From: Petrolisthes cinctipes
Taxonomy: Eukaryota > Arthropoda > Malacostraca > Decapoda > Porcellanidae
Length of the DNA stretch: 64,000 bases
Reading direction: 5' to 3'
Assembly (NCBI GenBank): GCA_033782935.1
Contig: JAWQEG010000279.1
Span: forward strand, 2,876,001-2,940,000
Below, piece after piece: positions 1-12,978 of the stretch. How positions within the stretch are numbered: the first letter of the stretch is position 1; every line of letters starts with the position of its first letter. A model generated the notes under the pieces. The model made no database searches. It was not told the DNA's origin and was given only the letters and a program-made list of their open reading frames with translations. A program made the position numbers and the translations under genes.

Positions 1-40
1 GGCACCTAAAAGATCGATTTTTAGCATGTTTTTAGCCTAT

Positions 41-365
41 ATTTTGAAAATATTCTAGCACTGAGTAGGCATGTACAGATTGCTTCTGGGACCCCAAAAT
101 ATTGAATTTTCGGGTGTTTTGAGCCTGAATTTGAGATATAAACGGGTACAGAAGATGCATGCACATATCGACTTTTGGGCACCTAAAAGATCGATTTTCA
201 GTATGTTTTTGGCCTGTATTTTGAAAATACTCTAACACGGAGTAGGCATGTAGAGATACCTTCTGGGACCTCTAAATATCGAATTTTCGGGTTATTTGGG
301 ACTGAATTTGAGATATCGATTTTTTGGCACCTAAAATGTAGATTTTTAGCATGTTTTTAGCCTAT
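41..365 (+). repeat. Dimeric higher-order unit (325 bp)
   Basis: One 177-bp long monomer (41-217) and one 148-bp C monomer (218-365). The long monomer looks like an A/B hybrid: it has the A-type start (TTCTAGCACTGAGTAGG) and the B-type end (GATGCATGCACATATCGAC, CAGTATGTTTTTGGCCTGT). Such hybrids are the expected product of in-register unequal exchange that removes one monomer from a trimer. Confidence 0.88.
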
Positions 366-2694
366 ATTTTGAAAATATTCTAGCACTGTGTAGGCATGTA
401 CAGATTGCTTCTGGGACCCCAAAATATTGAATTTTCGGGTGTTTTGAGGCAGAATTTGAGATATAAACGGGTACAGAAGATGCATGCACATATCGACTTT
501 TGGGCACCTAAAAGATCGATTTTCAGTATGTTTTTTGCCTGTATTTTGAAAATACTCTAACACTGAGTAGGCATGTACAGATTGCTTCTGGGACCCCAAA
601 ATATTGAATTTTCGGGTGTTTTGAGCCTGAATTTGAGATATAAACGGGTACAGAAGATACATGCACATATTGACTTTGGGCTCCAAAAATATCGATTTTC
701 AGCATGTTTTGGGCCTGAATTTTGAAAATACTCTAACACGGAGTAGGCATGTACAGATACCTTCTGGGACCTCTAAATATCGAATTTTCGGGTGTTTTGG
801 GACTGAATTTGAGATATCGATTTTTTGGCACCTAAAATGTCGATTTTTAGCATGTTTTTAGCCTATATTTTGAAAATATTCTAGCACTGAGTAGGCATGT
901 ACAGATTGCTTCTGGGACCCCAAAGTATTGAATTTTCGGGTTTTTGAGCCTGAATTTGAGATATAAACGGGTACAGAAGATACATGCACTTATTGACTTT
1001 GGGCACCAAAAATATCTATTTTCAGCATGTTTTATGCCTGAATTTTGAAAATACTCTAACACGGAGTAGGCATGTACAGATTGCTTCTGGGACCCCAAAA
1101 TATCGAATTTTCGGGTGTTTATGGCCAGAATTTGAGATATAAACGGGTACAGAAGATGCATGCACATATCGACTTTTGGGCACCTAAAAGATCGATTTTC
1201 AGTATGTTTTTGGCCTGTATTTTGAAAATACTCTAACACGGAGTAGGCATGTACAGATACCTTCTGGCACCTCTAAATATCGAATTTTCGGGTGTTTTGG
1301 GACTGAATTTGAGATATCGATTTTTTGGCACCTAAAATGTCGATTTTTAGCATGTTTTTAGCCTATATTTTGAAAATATTCTAGCAGTGTGTAGGCATGT
1401 ACAGATTGCTTCTGGGACCCCAAAATATCGAATTTTCGGGTGTTTAGGGCCAGAATTTGAGATATAAACGGGTACAGAAGATGCATGCACATATCGACGT
1501 TTGGGCACCTACAAGATCGATTTTCAGTATGTTTTTGGCCTGTATTTTGAAAATACTCTAACACGGAGTATGCATGTACAGATACCTTCTGGGACCTCTA
1601 AATATCGAATTTTCGGGTGTTTTGGGACTGAATTTGAGATATCGATTTTTTGGCACCTAAAATGTCGATTTTTAGCATGTTTTTAGCCTATATTTTGAAA
1701 ATATTCTAGCACTGAGTAGGCATGTACAGATTGCTTCTGGGACCCCAAAATATTGAATTTTCGGGTGTTTTGAGCCTGAATTTGAGATATAAACGGGTAC
1801 AGAAGATACATGCACATATTGACTTTGGGCACCAAAAATATCGATTTTCAGCATGTTTTAGGCCTGAATTTTGAAAATACTCTAACACGGAGTAGGCATG
1901 TACAGATCGTTTCTGGGACCCCAAAATATCGAATTTTCGGGTGTTTAGGGCCAGAATTTGAGATATAAACGGGTACAGAAGATGCATGCACATATCGACT
2001 TTTGGGCACCTAAATGATCGATTTTCAGTATGTTTTTGGCCTGTATTTTGAAAATACTCTAACACGGAGTAGGCATGTACAGATACCTTCTGGGACCTCT
2101 AAATATCGAATTTTCGGGTTATTTGGGACTGAATTTGAGATATCGATTTTTTGGCACCTAAAATGTCGATTTTTAGCATGTTTTTAGCCTATATTTTGAA
2201 AATATTCTAGCACTGTGTAGGCATGTACAGATTGCTTCTGGGACCCCAAAATATTGAATTTTCGGGTGTTTTGAGGCAGAATTTGAGATATAAACGGGTA
2301 CAGAAGATGCATGCACATATCGACTTTTGGGCACCTAAAAGATCGATTTTCAGTATGTTTTTTGCCTGTATTTTGAAAATACTCTAACACTGAGTAGGCA
2401 TGTACAGATTGCTTCTGGGACCCCAAAATATTGACTTTTCGGGTGTTTTGAGCCTGAATTTGAGATATAAACGGGTACTGAAGATGCATGCACATATCGA
2501 CTTTTGTGCACCTAAATGATCGATTTTCAGTATGTTTTGAGCATGTATTTTGAAAATACTCTAACACGGAGTAGGCATGTACAGATCGCATCTGGGACCC
2601 CTAAATATCGAATTTTCGGGTGTTTTGATACTGAATTTGAGATATCGACTTTTTGGCACCTAAAAGATCGATTTTTAGCATGTTTTTAGCCTAT

Positions 2695-2870
2695 ATTTTG
2701 AAAATATTCTAGCACTGAGTAGGCATGTACAGATTGCTTCTGGGACCCCAAAATATTGAATTTTCGGGTGTTTTGAGCCTGAATTTGAGATATAAACGGG
2801 TACAGAAGATACATGCACATATTGACTTTGGGCACCAAAAATATCGATTTTCAGCATGTTTTAGGCCTGA
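2695..2870 (+). repeat. Type A satellite monomer (example, 176 bp)
   Basis: This is a clean example of the first monomer of a trimer. It starts with the 15-bp dyad ATATTTTGAAAATAT (2693-2707), which is a perfect 7+1+7 inverted repeat. Diagnostic features are TTCTAGCACTGAGTAGG, AGATTGCTTC, AATATTGAATTTT, GTTTTGAGCC, ACATGCACATATTGACTTTGGGC and CAGCATGTTTTAGGCCTGA. Other A copies have GCATCT or GCTCCA in place of GCACCA, or end in CCTGT. Confidence 0.93.
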
Positions 2871-3047
2871 ATTTTGAAAATACTCTAACACGGAGTAGGC
2901 ATGTACAGATCGTTTCTGGGACCCCAAAATATCGAATTTTCGGGTGTTTAGGGCCAGAATTTGAGATATAAACGGGTACAGAAGATGCATGCACATATCG
3001 ACTTTTGGGTACCTAAAAGATCGATTTTCAGTATGTTTTTGGCCTGT
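2871..3047 (+). repeat. Type B satellite monomer (example, 177 bp)
   Basis: This is the middle monomer of the trimer. Compared with A it has ACTCTAACACGGAG, AATATCGAATTTT, GTTTAGGGCCAGAA, GATGCATGCACATATCGAC and CAGTATGTTTTTGGCCTGT. It contains seven CpG dinucleotides. A second B flavour, common elsewhere, reads GTACTGAAGATGC, TTTTGTGCACC and GTTTTGAGCATGT. The two flavours tend to be followed by different C monomers. Confidence 0.93.
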
Positions 3048-3195
3048 ATTTTGAAAATACTCTAACACGGAGTAGGCATGTAGAGATACCTTCTGGGACC
3101 TCTAAATATCGAATTTTCGGGTTATTTGGGACTGAATTTGAGATATCGATTTTTTGGCACCTAAAATGTCGATTTTTAGCATGTTTTTAGCCTAT
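3048..3195 (+). repeat. Type C short satellite monomer (example, 148 bp)
   Basis: This monomer closes each multimer. It matches B up to GAATTTGAGATAT and then resumes at CGATTTTTTGGCACC. It therefore lacks the 29-bp stretch containing AAACGGGTACAGAAGATG that is present in A and B. The missing segment is bounded by ATAT on both sides, as expected for a deletion between short direct repeats. C comes in two main flavours. One has GATACCTTCTGGGACCTC with AAAATGTCGATTTTTAG. The other has GATCGCTTCTGGGACCCC with ACTTTTTGGCACCTAAAAG. Confidence 0.93.
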
Positions 3196-4021
3196 ATTTT
3201 GAAAATATTCTAGCACTGTGTAGGCATGTACAGATTGCTTCTGGGACCCCAAAATATTGAATTTTCGGTTGTTTTGAGGCAGAATTTGAGATATAAACGG
3301 GTACAGAAGATGCATGCACATATCGACTTTTGGGCACCTAAAAGATCGATTTTCAGTATGTTTTTTGCCTGTATTTTGAAAATAGTCTAACACTGAGTAG
3401 GCATGTACAGATTGCTTCTGGGACCCCAAAATATTGAATTTTCGGGTGTTTTGAGCCTGAATTTGAGATATAAACGGGTACTGAAGATGCATGCACATAT
3501 CGACTTTTGTGCACCTAAATGATCGATTTTCAGTATGTTTTGAGCATGTATTTTGAAAATACTCTAACACGGAGTAGGCATGTACAGATCGCATCTGGGA
3601 CCTATAAATATCGAATTTCCGGGTATTTTGGGACTGAATTTGAGATATCGACTTTTTGGCACCTAAAAGATCGATTTTTAGCATGTTTTTAGCCTATATT
3701 TTGAAAATATTCTAGCACTGAGTAGGCATGTACAGATTGCTTCTGGGACCCCAAAATATTGAATTTTCGGGTGTTTTGAGCCTGAATTTGAGATATAAAC
3801 GGGTACAGAAGATACATGCACATATTGACTTTGGGCTCCAAAAATATCGATTTTCAGCATGTTTTGTGCCTGAATTTTGAAAATACTCTAACACGGAGTA
3901 GGCATGTACAGATACCTTCTGGGACCTCTAAATATCGAATTTTCGGGTGTTTTGGGACTGAATTTGAGATATCGATTTTTTGGCACCTAAAATGTCGATT
4001 TTTAGCATGTTTTTAGCCTAT

Positions 4022-4846
4022 ATTTTGAAAATATTCTAGCACTGAGTAGGCATGTACAGATTGCTTCTGGGACCCCTAAGTATTGAATTTTCGGGTTTTT
4101 GAGCCTGAATTTGAGATATAAACGGGTACAGAAGATACATGCACTTATTGACTTTGGGCACCAAAAATATCTATTTTCAGCATGTTTTATGCCTGAATTT
4201 TGAAAATACTCTAACACGGAGTAGGCATGTACAGATTGCTTCTGGGACCCCAAAATATCGAATTTTCGGGTGTTTATGGCCAGAATTTGAGATATAAACG
4301 GGTACAGAAGATGCATGCACATATCGACTTTTGGGCACCTAAAAGATCGATTTTCAGTATGTTTTTGGCCTGTATTTTGAAAATACTCTAACACGGAGTA
4401 GGCATGTACAGATACCTTCTGGCACCTCTAAATATCGAATTTTCGGGTGTTTTGGGACTGAATTTGAGATATCGATTTTTTGGCACCTAAAATGTCGATT
4501 TTTAGCATGTTTTTAGCCTATATTTTGAAAATATTCTAGCAGTGTGTAGGCATGTACAGATTGCTTCTGGGACCCCAAAATATCGAATTTTCGGGTGTTT
4601 AGGGCCAGAATTTGAGATATAAACGGGTACAGAAGATGCATGCACATATCGACGTTTGGGCACCTACAAGATCGATTTTCAGTATGTTTTTGGCCTGTAT
4701 TTTGAAAATACTCTAACACGGAGTATGCATGTACAGATACCTTCTGGGACCTCTAAATATCGAATTTTCGGGTGTTTTGGGACTGAATTTGAGATATCGA
4801 TTTTTTGGCACCTAAAATGGCGATTTTTAGCATGTTTTTAGCCTAT
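4022..4846 (+). repeat. Partial second copy of the 3,155-bp block
   Basis: The first two multimers (500 + 325 bp) repeat 867-1691 almost base for base, including all the private variants listed for copy 1. Small differences are visible, for example CCCCTAAGTATTG at 4075 against CCCCAAAGTATTG at 920. After 4847 the multimer order changes to another dimer, so the duplication is truncated or was overwritten there. Confidence 0.85.
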
Positions 4847-7800
4847 ATTTTGAAAATATTCTAGCACTGTGTAGGCATGTACAGATTGCTTCTGAGACCC
4901 CAAAATATCGAATTTTCGGGTGTTTTGAGCCTGAATTTGAGATATAAACGGGTACTGAGGATGCATGCACATATCGACTTTTGTGCACCTAAAAGATCGA
5001 TTTTAAGGATGTTTTGAGCATGTATTTTGAAAATACTCTAACACGGAGTAGGCATGTACAGATCGCTTCTGGGACCCCTAAATATCGAATTTTTGGGTGT
5101 TTTGGGACTGAATTTGAGATATCGACTTTTTGGCACCTAAAAGATCGATTTTTAGCATGTTTTTAGCCTATATTTTGAAAATATTCTGGCACTGAGTAGG
5201 CATGTACAGATTGCTTCTGGGACCCCAAAATATTGAATTTTCGGGTGTTTTGAGCCAGAATTTGAGATATAAACTGGTACAGAAGATACATGCACATATT
5301 GACTTTGGGCACCAAAAATATCGATTTTCAGCATGTTTTGGGCCTGAATTTTGAAAATACTCTAACACGGAGTAGGCATGTACAGATCGCTTCTGGGACC
5401 CCAAAATATCGAATTTTCGGGTGTTTAGGGCCAGAATTTGAGATATAAACGGGTACAGAAGATGCATGCACATATCGACTTTTGGGCACCTAAAAGATCG
5501 ATTTTCAGTATGTTTTTGGGCTGTATTTTGAAAATACTCTAACACGGAGTAGTCATGTACAGATACCTTCTGGGACCTCTAAATATCGAATTTTCGAGTG
5601 TTTTGGGACTGAATTTGATATATCGATTTTTTGGCACCTAAAATGTCGATTTTTAGCATGTTTTTAGCCTATATTTTGAAAATATTCTAGCACTGTGTAG
5701 GCATGTACAGATTGCTTCTGGGACTCCAAAATATTGATTTTTCGGGTGTTTTGAGCCTGAATTTGAGATATAAACGGGTACAGAAGATACATGCACATAT
5801 TAACTTTGGGCATCTAAAATATCGATTTTCAGCATGTTTTGGGCCTGTATTTTGAAAATACTCTAACACTGAGTAGGCATGTACAGATTGCTTCTGGGAC
5901 CCCAAAATATTGAATTTTCGGGTGTTTTGAGCCTGAATTTGAGATATAAACGGGTACTGATGATGCATGCACATATCGACTTTTATGCACCTAAAAGATC
6001 GATTTTCAGTATGTTTTGAGCATGTATTTTGAAAATACTCTAACACGGAGTAGGCATGTACAGATCGCTTCTGGGACCCCAAAATATCGAATTTTCGGGT
6101 GTTTAGGGCTAGAATTTGAGATATAAACGGGTACAGAAGATGCATGCACATATCGACTTTTGGGCACCTAAAATATCGATTTTCAGTAGGTTTTAGGCCT
6201 GTATTTTGAAAATACTCTAACACGGAGTAGGCAGGTACAGATACCTTCTGGGACCTCTAAATATCGAATTTTCGGGTGTTTTGGGACTGAATTTGGGATA
6301 TCGATTTTTTGGCACCTAAAATGTCGATTTTTAGCATGTTTTTTAGCCTATATTTTGAAAATATTCTAGCACTGTGTAGGCATGTACAGATTGCTTCTGG
6401 GATCCCAAAATATTGAATTTTCGGGTGTTTTGAGCCTGAATTTGAGATATAAACGGGTACAGAAGATACATGCACATATTGACTTTGGGCATCTAAAATA
6501 TCGATTTTCAGCATGTTTTGGGCCTGTATTTTGAAAATACTCTAACACTGAGTAGGCATGTACAGATTGCTTCTGGAACCCCAAAATATCGAATTTTCGG
6601 GTGTTTAGGGCCAGAATTTGAGATATAAACGGGTACAGAAGATGCATGCACATATCGACTTTTGGGCACCTAAAAGATCGATTTTCAGTATGTTTTTGGC
6701 CTGTATTTTGAAAATACTCTAACACGGAGTAGGCATGTAGAGATACCTTCTGGGACCTCTAAATATCGAATTTTCGGGTGTTTTGGGACTGAATTTGAGA
6801 TATCGATTTTTTGGCACCTAAAATGTCGATTTTTAGCATGTTTTTAGCCTATATTTTGAAAATATTCTAGCACTGTGTAGGCATGTACAGATTGCTTCTG
6901 GGACCCCAAAATATTGAATTTTCGGGTGTTTTGAGGCAGAATTTGAGATATAAACGGGTACAGAAGATGCATGCACATATCGACTTTTGGGCACCTAAAA
7001 GATCGATTTTCAGTATGTTTTTTGCCTGTATTTTGAAAATACTCTAACACTGAGTAGGCATGTACAGATTGCTTCTGGGACCCCAAAATATTGAATTTTC
7101 GGGTGTTTTGAGCCTGAATTTGAGATATAAAAGGGTACTGAAGATGCATGCACATATCGACTTTTGTGCACCTAATTGATCGATTTTCAGTATGTTTTGA
7201 GCATGTATTTTGAAAATACTCTAACACGGAGTAGGCATGTACAGATCGCATCTGGGACCCCTAAATATCGAATTTTCGGGTGTTTTGGGACTGAATTTGA
7301 GATATCGACTTTTTGGCACCTAAAAGATCGATTTTTAGCATGTTTTTAGCCTATATTTTGAAAATATTCTAGCACTGAGTAGGCATGTACAGATTGCTTC
7401 TGGGACCCCAAAATATTGAATTTTCGGGTGTTTTGAGCCTGAATTTGAGATATAAACGGGTACAGAAGATACATGCACATATTGACTTTGGGCTCCAAAA
7501 ATATCGATTTTCAGCATGTTTTGGGCCTGAATTTTGAAAATACTCTAACACGGAGTAGGCATGTACAGATACCTTCTGGGACCTCTAAATATCGAATTTT
7601 CGGGTGTTTTGGGACTGAATTTGAGATATCGATTTTTTGGCACCTAAAATGTCGATTTTTAGCATGTTTTTAGCCTATATTTTGAAAATATTCTAGCACT
7701 GTGTAGGCATGTACAGATTGCTTCTGGGACCCCAAAATATCGAATTTTCGGGTGTTTTGAGCATGAATTTGAGATATAAACGGGTACTGAAGATGCATGC

Positions 7801-9824
7801 ACATATCGACTTTTGTGCACCTAAAAGATCGATTTTAAGGATGTTTTTGAGCATGTATTTTGAAAATACTCTAACACGGAGTAGGCATGTACAGATCGCT
7901 TCTGGGACCCCTAAATATCGAATTTTCGGGTGTTTTGGGACTGAATTTGAGATATCGACTTTTTGGCACCTAAAAGATCGATTTTTAGCATGTTTTTAGC
8001 CTATATTTTGAAAATATTCTGGCACTGAGTAGGCATGTACAGATTGCTTCTGGGACCCCAAAATATTGAATTTTCGGGTGTTTTGAGCCTGAATTTGAGA
8101 TATAAACGGGTACAGAAGATACATGCACATATTGACTTTGGGCACCAAAAATATCGATTTTCAGCATGTTTTGGGCCTGAATTTTGAAAATACTCTAACA
8201 CGGAGTAGGCATGTACAGATCGCTTCTGGGACCCCAAAATATCGAATTTTCGGGTGTTTAGGGCCAGAATTTGAGATATAAACGGGTACAGAAGATGCAT
8301 GCACATATCGACTTTTGGGCACCTAAAAGATCGATTTTCAGTATGTTTTTGGCCTGTATTTTTAAAATACTATAACACGGAGTAGTCATGTACAGATACC
8401 TTCTGGGACCTCTAAATATCGAATTTTAGAGTGTTTTGGGACTGAATTTGATATATCGATTTTTTGGCACCTAAAATGTCGATTTTTAGCATGTTTTTAG
8501 CCTATATTTTGAAAATATTCTAGCACTGTGTAGGCATGTACAGATTGCTTCTGGGACCCCAAAATATTGATTTTTCGGGTGTTTTGAGCCTGAATTTGAG
8601 ATATAAACGGGTACAGAAGATACATGCACATATTGACTTTGAGCATCTAAAATATCGATTTTCAGCATGTTTTGGGCCTGTATTTTGAAAATACTCTAAC
8701 ACTGAGTAGGCATGTACAGATTGCTTCTGGGACCCCAAAATATTGAATTTTCGGGTGTTTTGAGCCTGAATTTGAGATATAAACGGGTACTGAAGATGCA
8801 TGCACATATCGACTTTTGTGCACCTAAATGATCGATTTTCAGTATGTTTTGAGCATGTATTTTGAAAATACTCTAACACGGAGTAGGCATGTACAGATCG
8901 CTTCTGGGACCTCTAAATATCGAATTTTCGGGTGTTTTGGGACTGAATTTGAGATATCGATTTTTTGGCACCTAAAATGTCGATTTCTAGCATGTTTTTA
9001 GCCTATAATTTGAAAATATTCTAGCACTGAGTGTACAGATTGCTTCTGGGACCCCAAAGTATTGAATTTTCGGGTTTTTGAGCCTGAATTTGAGATATAA
9101 ACGGGTACAGAAGATACATGCACATATTGACTTTGGGCACCAAAAATATCTATTTTCAGCATGTTTTGGGCCTGAATTTTGAAAATACTCTAACACGGAG
9201 TAGGCATGTATAGATCGCTTCTGGGACCCCAAAATATCGAATTTTCGGGGGTTTAGGGCCAGAATTTGAGATATAAACGGGTACAGAAGATGCATGCACA
9301 TATCGACTTTTGGGCACCTAAAAGATCGATTTTCAGTATGTTTTTGGCTGTATTTTGAAAATACTCTAACACGGAGTAGGCATGTACAGATACCTTCTGG
9401 GACCTCTAAATATCGAATTTTCGGGTGTTTTGGGACTGAATTTGAGATATCGTTTTTTTGGCACCTAAAATGTCGATTTTTAGCATGTTTTTAGCTTATA
9501 TTTTGAAAATATTCTAGCACTGTGTAGGCATGTACAGATTGCTTCTGGGACCCCCAAATATTGAATTTTCGGGTGTTTTGAGCCTGAATTTGAGATATAA
9601 ACGGGTACTGAAGATGCATGCACATATCGACTTTTGTGCACCTAAATGATCGATTTTCAGTATGTTTTGAGCATGTATTTTGAAAATACTCTAACACGGA
9701 GTAGGCATGTACAGATCGCTTCTGGGACCTCTAAATATCGAATTTTCGGGTGTTTTGGGACTGAATTTGAGATATCGATTTTTTGGCACCTAAAATGTCG
9801 ATTTCTAGCATGTTTTTAGCCTAT

Positions 9825-12800
9825 ATTTTGAAAATATTCTAGCACTGAGTAGGCATGTACAGATTGCTTCTGGGATCCCAAAATATTGAATTTTCGGGTG
9901 TTTTGAGCCTGAATTTGAGATATAAACGGGTACAGAAGATACATGCACATATTGACTTTGGGCATCTAAAATATCGATTTTCAGCATGTTTTGGGCCTGT
10001 ATTTTGAAAATACTCTAACACTGAGTAGGCATGTACAGATTGCTTCTGGGACCCCAAAATATCGAATTTTCGGGTGTTTAGGGCCAGAATTTGAGATATA
10101 AACGGGTACTGAAGATGCATGCACATATCGACTTTTGGGCACCTAAAAGATCGATTTTCAGTATGTTTTTGGCCTGTATTTTGAAAAATACTCTAACACG
10201 GAGTAGGCATGTACAGATACCTTCTGGGACCTCTAAATATCGAATTTTCGGGTGTTTTGGGACTGAATTTGAGATATCGATTTTTTGGCACCTAAAATGT
10301 CGATTTTTAGCATGTTTTTAGCCTGTATTTTAAAAAAATATTCTAGCACTGTGTAGGCATGTACAGATTGCTTCTGGGACCCCAAAATATTGAATTTTCG
10401 GGTGTTTTGAGCCTGAATTTGAGATATAAACGGGTACAGAAGATACATGCACATATTGACTTTGGGCATCTAAAATATCGATTTTCAGCATGTTTTGGGC
10501 CTGTATTTAAAATACTCTAACACTGAGTAGGCATGTACAGATGGCTTCTGGGACCCCAAAATATTGAATTTTCGGGTGTTTTGAGCCTGAATTTGAGATA
10601 TAAACGGGTACTGAAGATGCATGCACAAATCGACTTTTGTGCACCTAAAAGATCGATTTTCAGTATGTTTTGAGCATGTATTTTGAAAATACTCTAACAC
10701 GGAGTAGGCATGTACAGATCGCTTCTGGGACCCCTAAATATCGAATTTTCGGGTGTTTTGGGACTGAATTTGAGATATCGACTTTTTGGCACCTAAAAGA
10801 TCGATTTTTAGAATGTTTTTAGCCTATATTTTGAAAATATTCTAGCACTAAGTAGGCATGTACAGATTGCTTCTGGGACCCCAAAATATTGAATTTTCGG
10901 GTGTTTTGAGCCTGAATTTGAGATATAAACGGGTACAGAAGATACATGCACATATTGACTTTGAGCATCTAAAATATCGATTTTCAGCATGTTTTGGGCC
11001 TGTATTTTGAAAATACTCTAACACTGAGTAGGCATGTACAGATTGCTTCTGGGACCCCAAAATATTGAATTTTCGGGTGTTTTGAGCCTGAATTTGAGAT
11101 ATAAACGGGTACTGAAGATGCATGCACATATCGACTTTTGTGCACCTAAATGATCGATTTTCAGTATGTTTTGAGCATGTATTTTGAAAATACTCTAACA
11201 CGGAGTAGGCATGTACAGATCGCTTCTGGGACCTCTAAATATCGAATTTTCGGGTGTTTTGGGACTGAATTTGAGATATCGATTTTTTGGCACCTAAAAT
11301 GTCGATTTCTAGCATGTTTTTAGCCTATATTTTGAAAATATTCTAGCACTGAGTAGGCATGTACAGATTGCTTCTGGGACCCCAAAGTATTGAATTTTCG
11401 GGTTTTTGAGCCTGAATTTGAGATATAAACGGGTACAGAAGATACATGCACATATTGACTTTGGGCACCAAAAATATCTATTTTCAGCATGTTTTGGGCC
11501 TGAATTTTGAAAATACTCTAACACGGAGTAGGCATGTACAGATCGCTTCTGGGACCCCAAAATATCGAATTTTCGGGGGTTTAGGGCCAGAATTTGAGAT
11601 ATAAACGGGTACAGAAGATGCATGCACATATCGACTTTTGGGCACCTAAAAGATCGATTTTCAGTATGTTTTTGGCCTGTATTTTGAAAATACTCTAACA
11701 CGGAGTAGGCATGTACAGATACCTTCTGGGACCTCTAAATATCGAATTTTCGGGTGTTTTGGGACTGAATTTGAGATATCGTTTTTTTGGCACCTAAAAT
11801 GTCGATTTTTAGCATGTTTTTAGCTTATATTTTGAAAATATTCTAGCACTGTGTAGGCATGTACAGATTGCTTCTGGGACCCCCAAATATTGAATTTTCG
11901 GGTGTTTTGAGCCTGAATTTGAGATATAAACGGGTACTGAAGATGCATGCACATATCGACTTTTGTGCACCTAAATGATCGATTTTCAGTATGTTTTGAG
12001 CATGTATTTTGAAAATACTCTAACACGGAGTAGGCATGTACAGATCGTTTCTGGGACCTCTAAATATCGAATTTTCGGGTGTTTTGGGACTGAATTTGAG
12101 ATATCGATTTTTTGGCACCTAAAATGTCGATTTTTAGCATGTTTTTAGCCTATATTTTGAAAATATTCTAGCACTGAGTAGGCATGTACAGATTGCTTCT
12201 GGGACCCCAAAGTATTGAATTTTCGGGTTTTTGAGCCTGAATTTGAGATATAAACGGGTACAGAAGATACATGCACATATTGACTTTGGGCACCAAAAAT
12301 ATCTATTTTCAGCATGTTTTGGGCTTGAATTTTGAAAATACTCTAACACGGAGTAGGCATGTACAGATCGCTTCTGGGACCCCAAAATATCGAATTTTCG
12401 GGGGTTTAGGGCCAGAATTTGAGATATAAACGGGTACAAAAGATGCATGCACATATCGACTTTTGGGCACCTAAAAGATCGATTTTCAGTATGTTTTTGG
12501 CCTGTATTTTGAAAATACTCTAACACGGAGTAGGCATGTACAGATACCTTCTGGGACCTCTAAATATCGAATTTTCGGGTGTTTTGGGACTGAATTTGAG
12601 ATATCGTTTTTTTGGCACCTAAAATGTCGATTTTTAGCATGTTTTTAGCTTATATTTTGAAAATATTCTAGCACTGTGTAGGCATGTACAGATTGCTTCT
12701 GGGACCCCCAAATATTGAATTTTCGGGTGTTTTGAGCCTGAATTTGAGATATAAACGGGTACTGAAGATGCATGCACATATCGACTTTTGTGCACCTAAA

Positions 12801-12978
12801 TGATCGATTTTCAGTGTGTTTTGAGCATGTATTTTGAAAATACTCTAACACGGAGTAGGCATGTACAGATCGCTTCTGGGACCTCTAAATATCGAATTTT
12901 CGGGTGTTTTGGGACTGAATTTGAGATATCGATTTTTTGGCACCTAAAATGTCGATTTCTAGCATGTTTTTAGCCTAT
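9825..12978 (+). repeat. Large higher-order block of about 3,154 bp, copy 1 of the second set
   Basis: Multimer lengths are 502, 501, 501, 500, 325, 500 and 325 bp: again five trimers and two dimers. Its last part is an 825-bp unit (trimer plus dimer) present twice in tandem (11329-12153 and 12154-12978). Private markers include GGGATCCCAAAATATTG, a run of seven A in ATTTTAAAAAAATATTC near 10327, AGATGGCTTCTGG, GCACAAATCGAC and AGAATGTTTTTAGCC. Confidence 0.88.

Larger units (their letters stand above)
2695..3195 (+). repeat. Trimeric higher-order unit A-B-C (501 bp)
   Basis: This is an example of the commonest multimer: 176 + 177 + 148 bp. The same 500-502 bp spacing between successive C-to-A borders recurs across the window, for instance four times in a row between 59229 and 61233. 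A 491-bp version carries the 10-bp deletion in its A monomer. Confidence 0.93.
867..4021 (+). repeat. Large higher-order block of about 3,155 bp, copy 1
   Basis: Successive multimers measure 500, 325, 501, 502, 501, 502 and 324 bp: five trimers and two dimers, 19 monomers. The next copy starts at 4022. Private variants recur at a spacing of 3,155, including the one-base-shorter GGGTTTTTGAGCC in the first trimer, ACTTATTGAC, GTGTTTATGGCC, CTTCTGGCACC and CGACGTTTGGGCACCTACAAG. Confidence 0.88.

Noticed and set aside
2695..3195. Primate alpha-satellite or a CENP-B box
   Set aside because: Monomer lengths and sequence do not match alpha-satellite as I know it, and no match to the TTCG....A..CGGG pattern was found on either strand of the prototype monomers.
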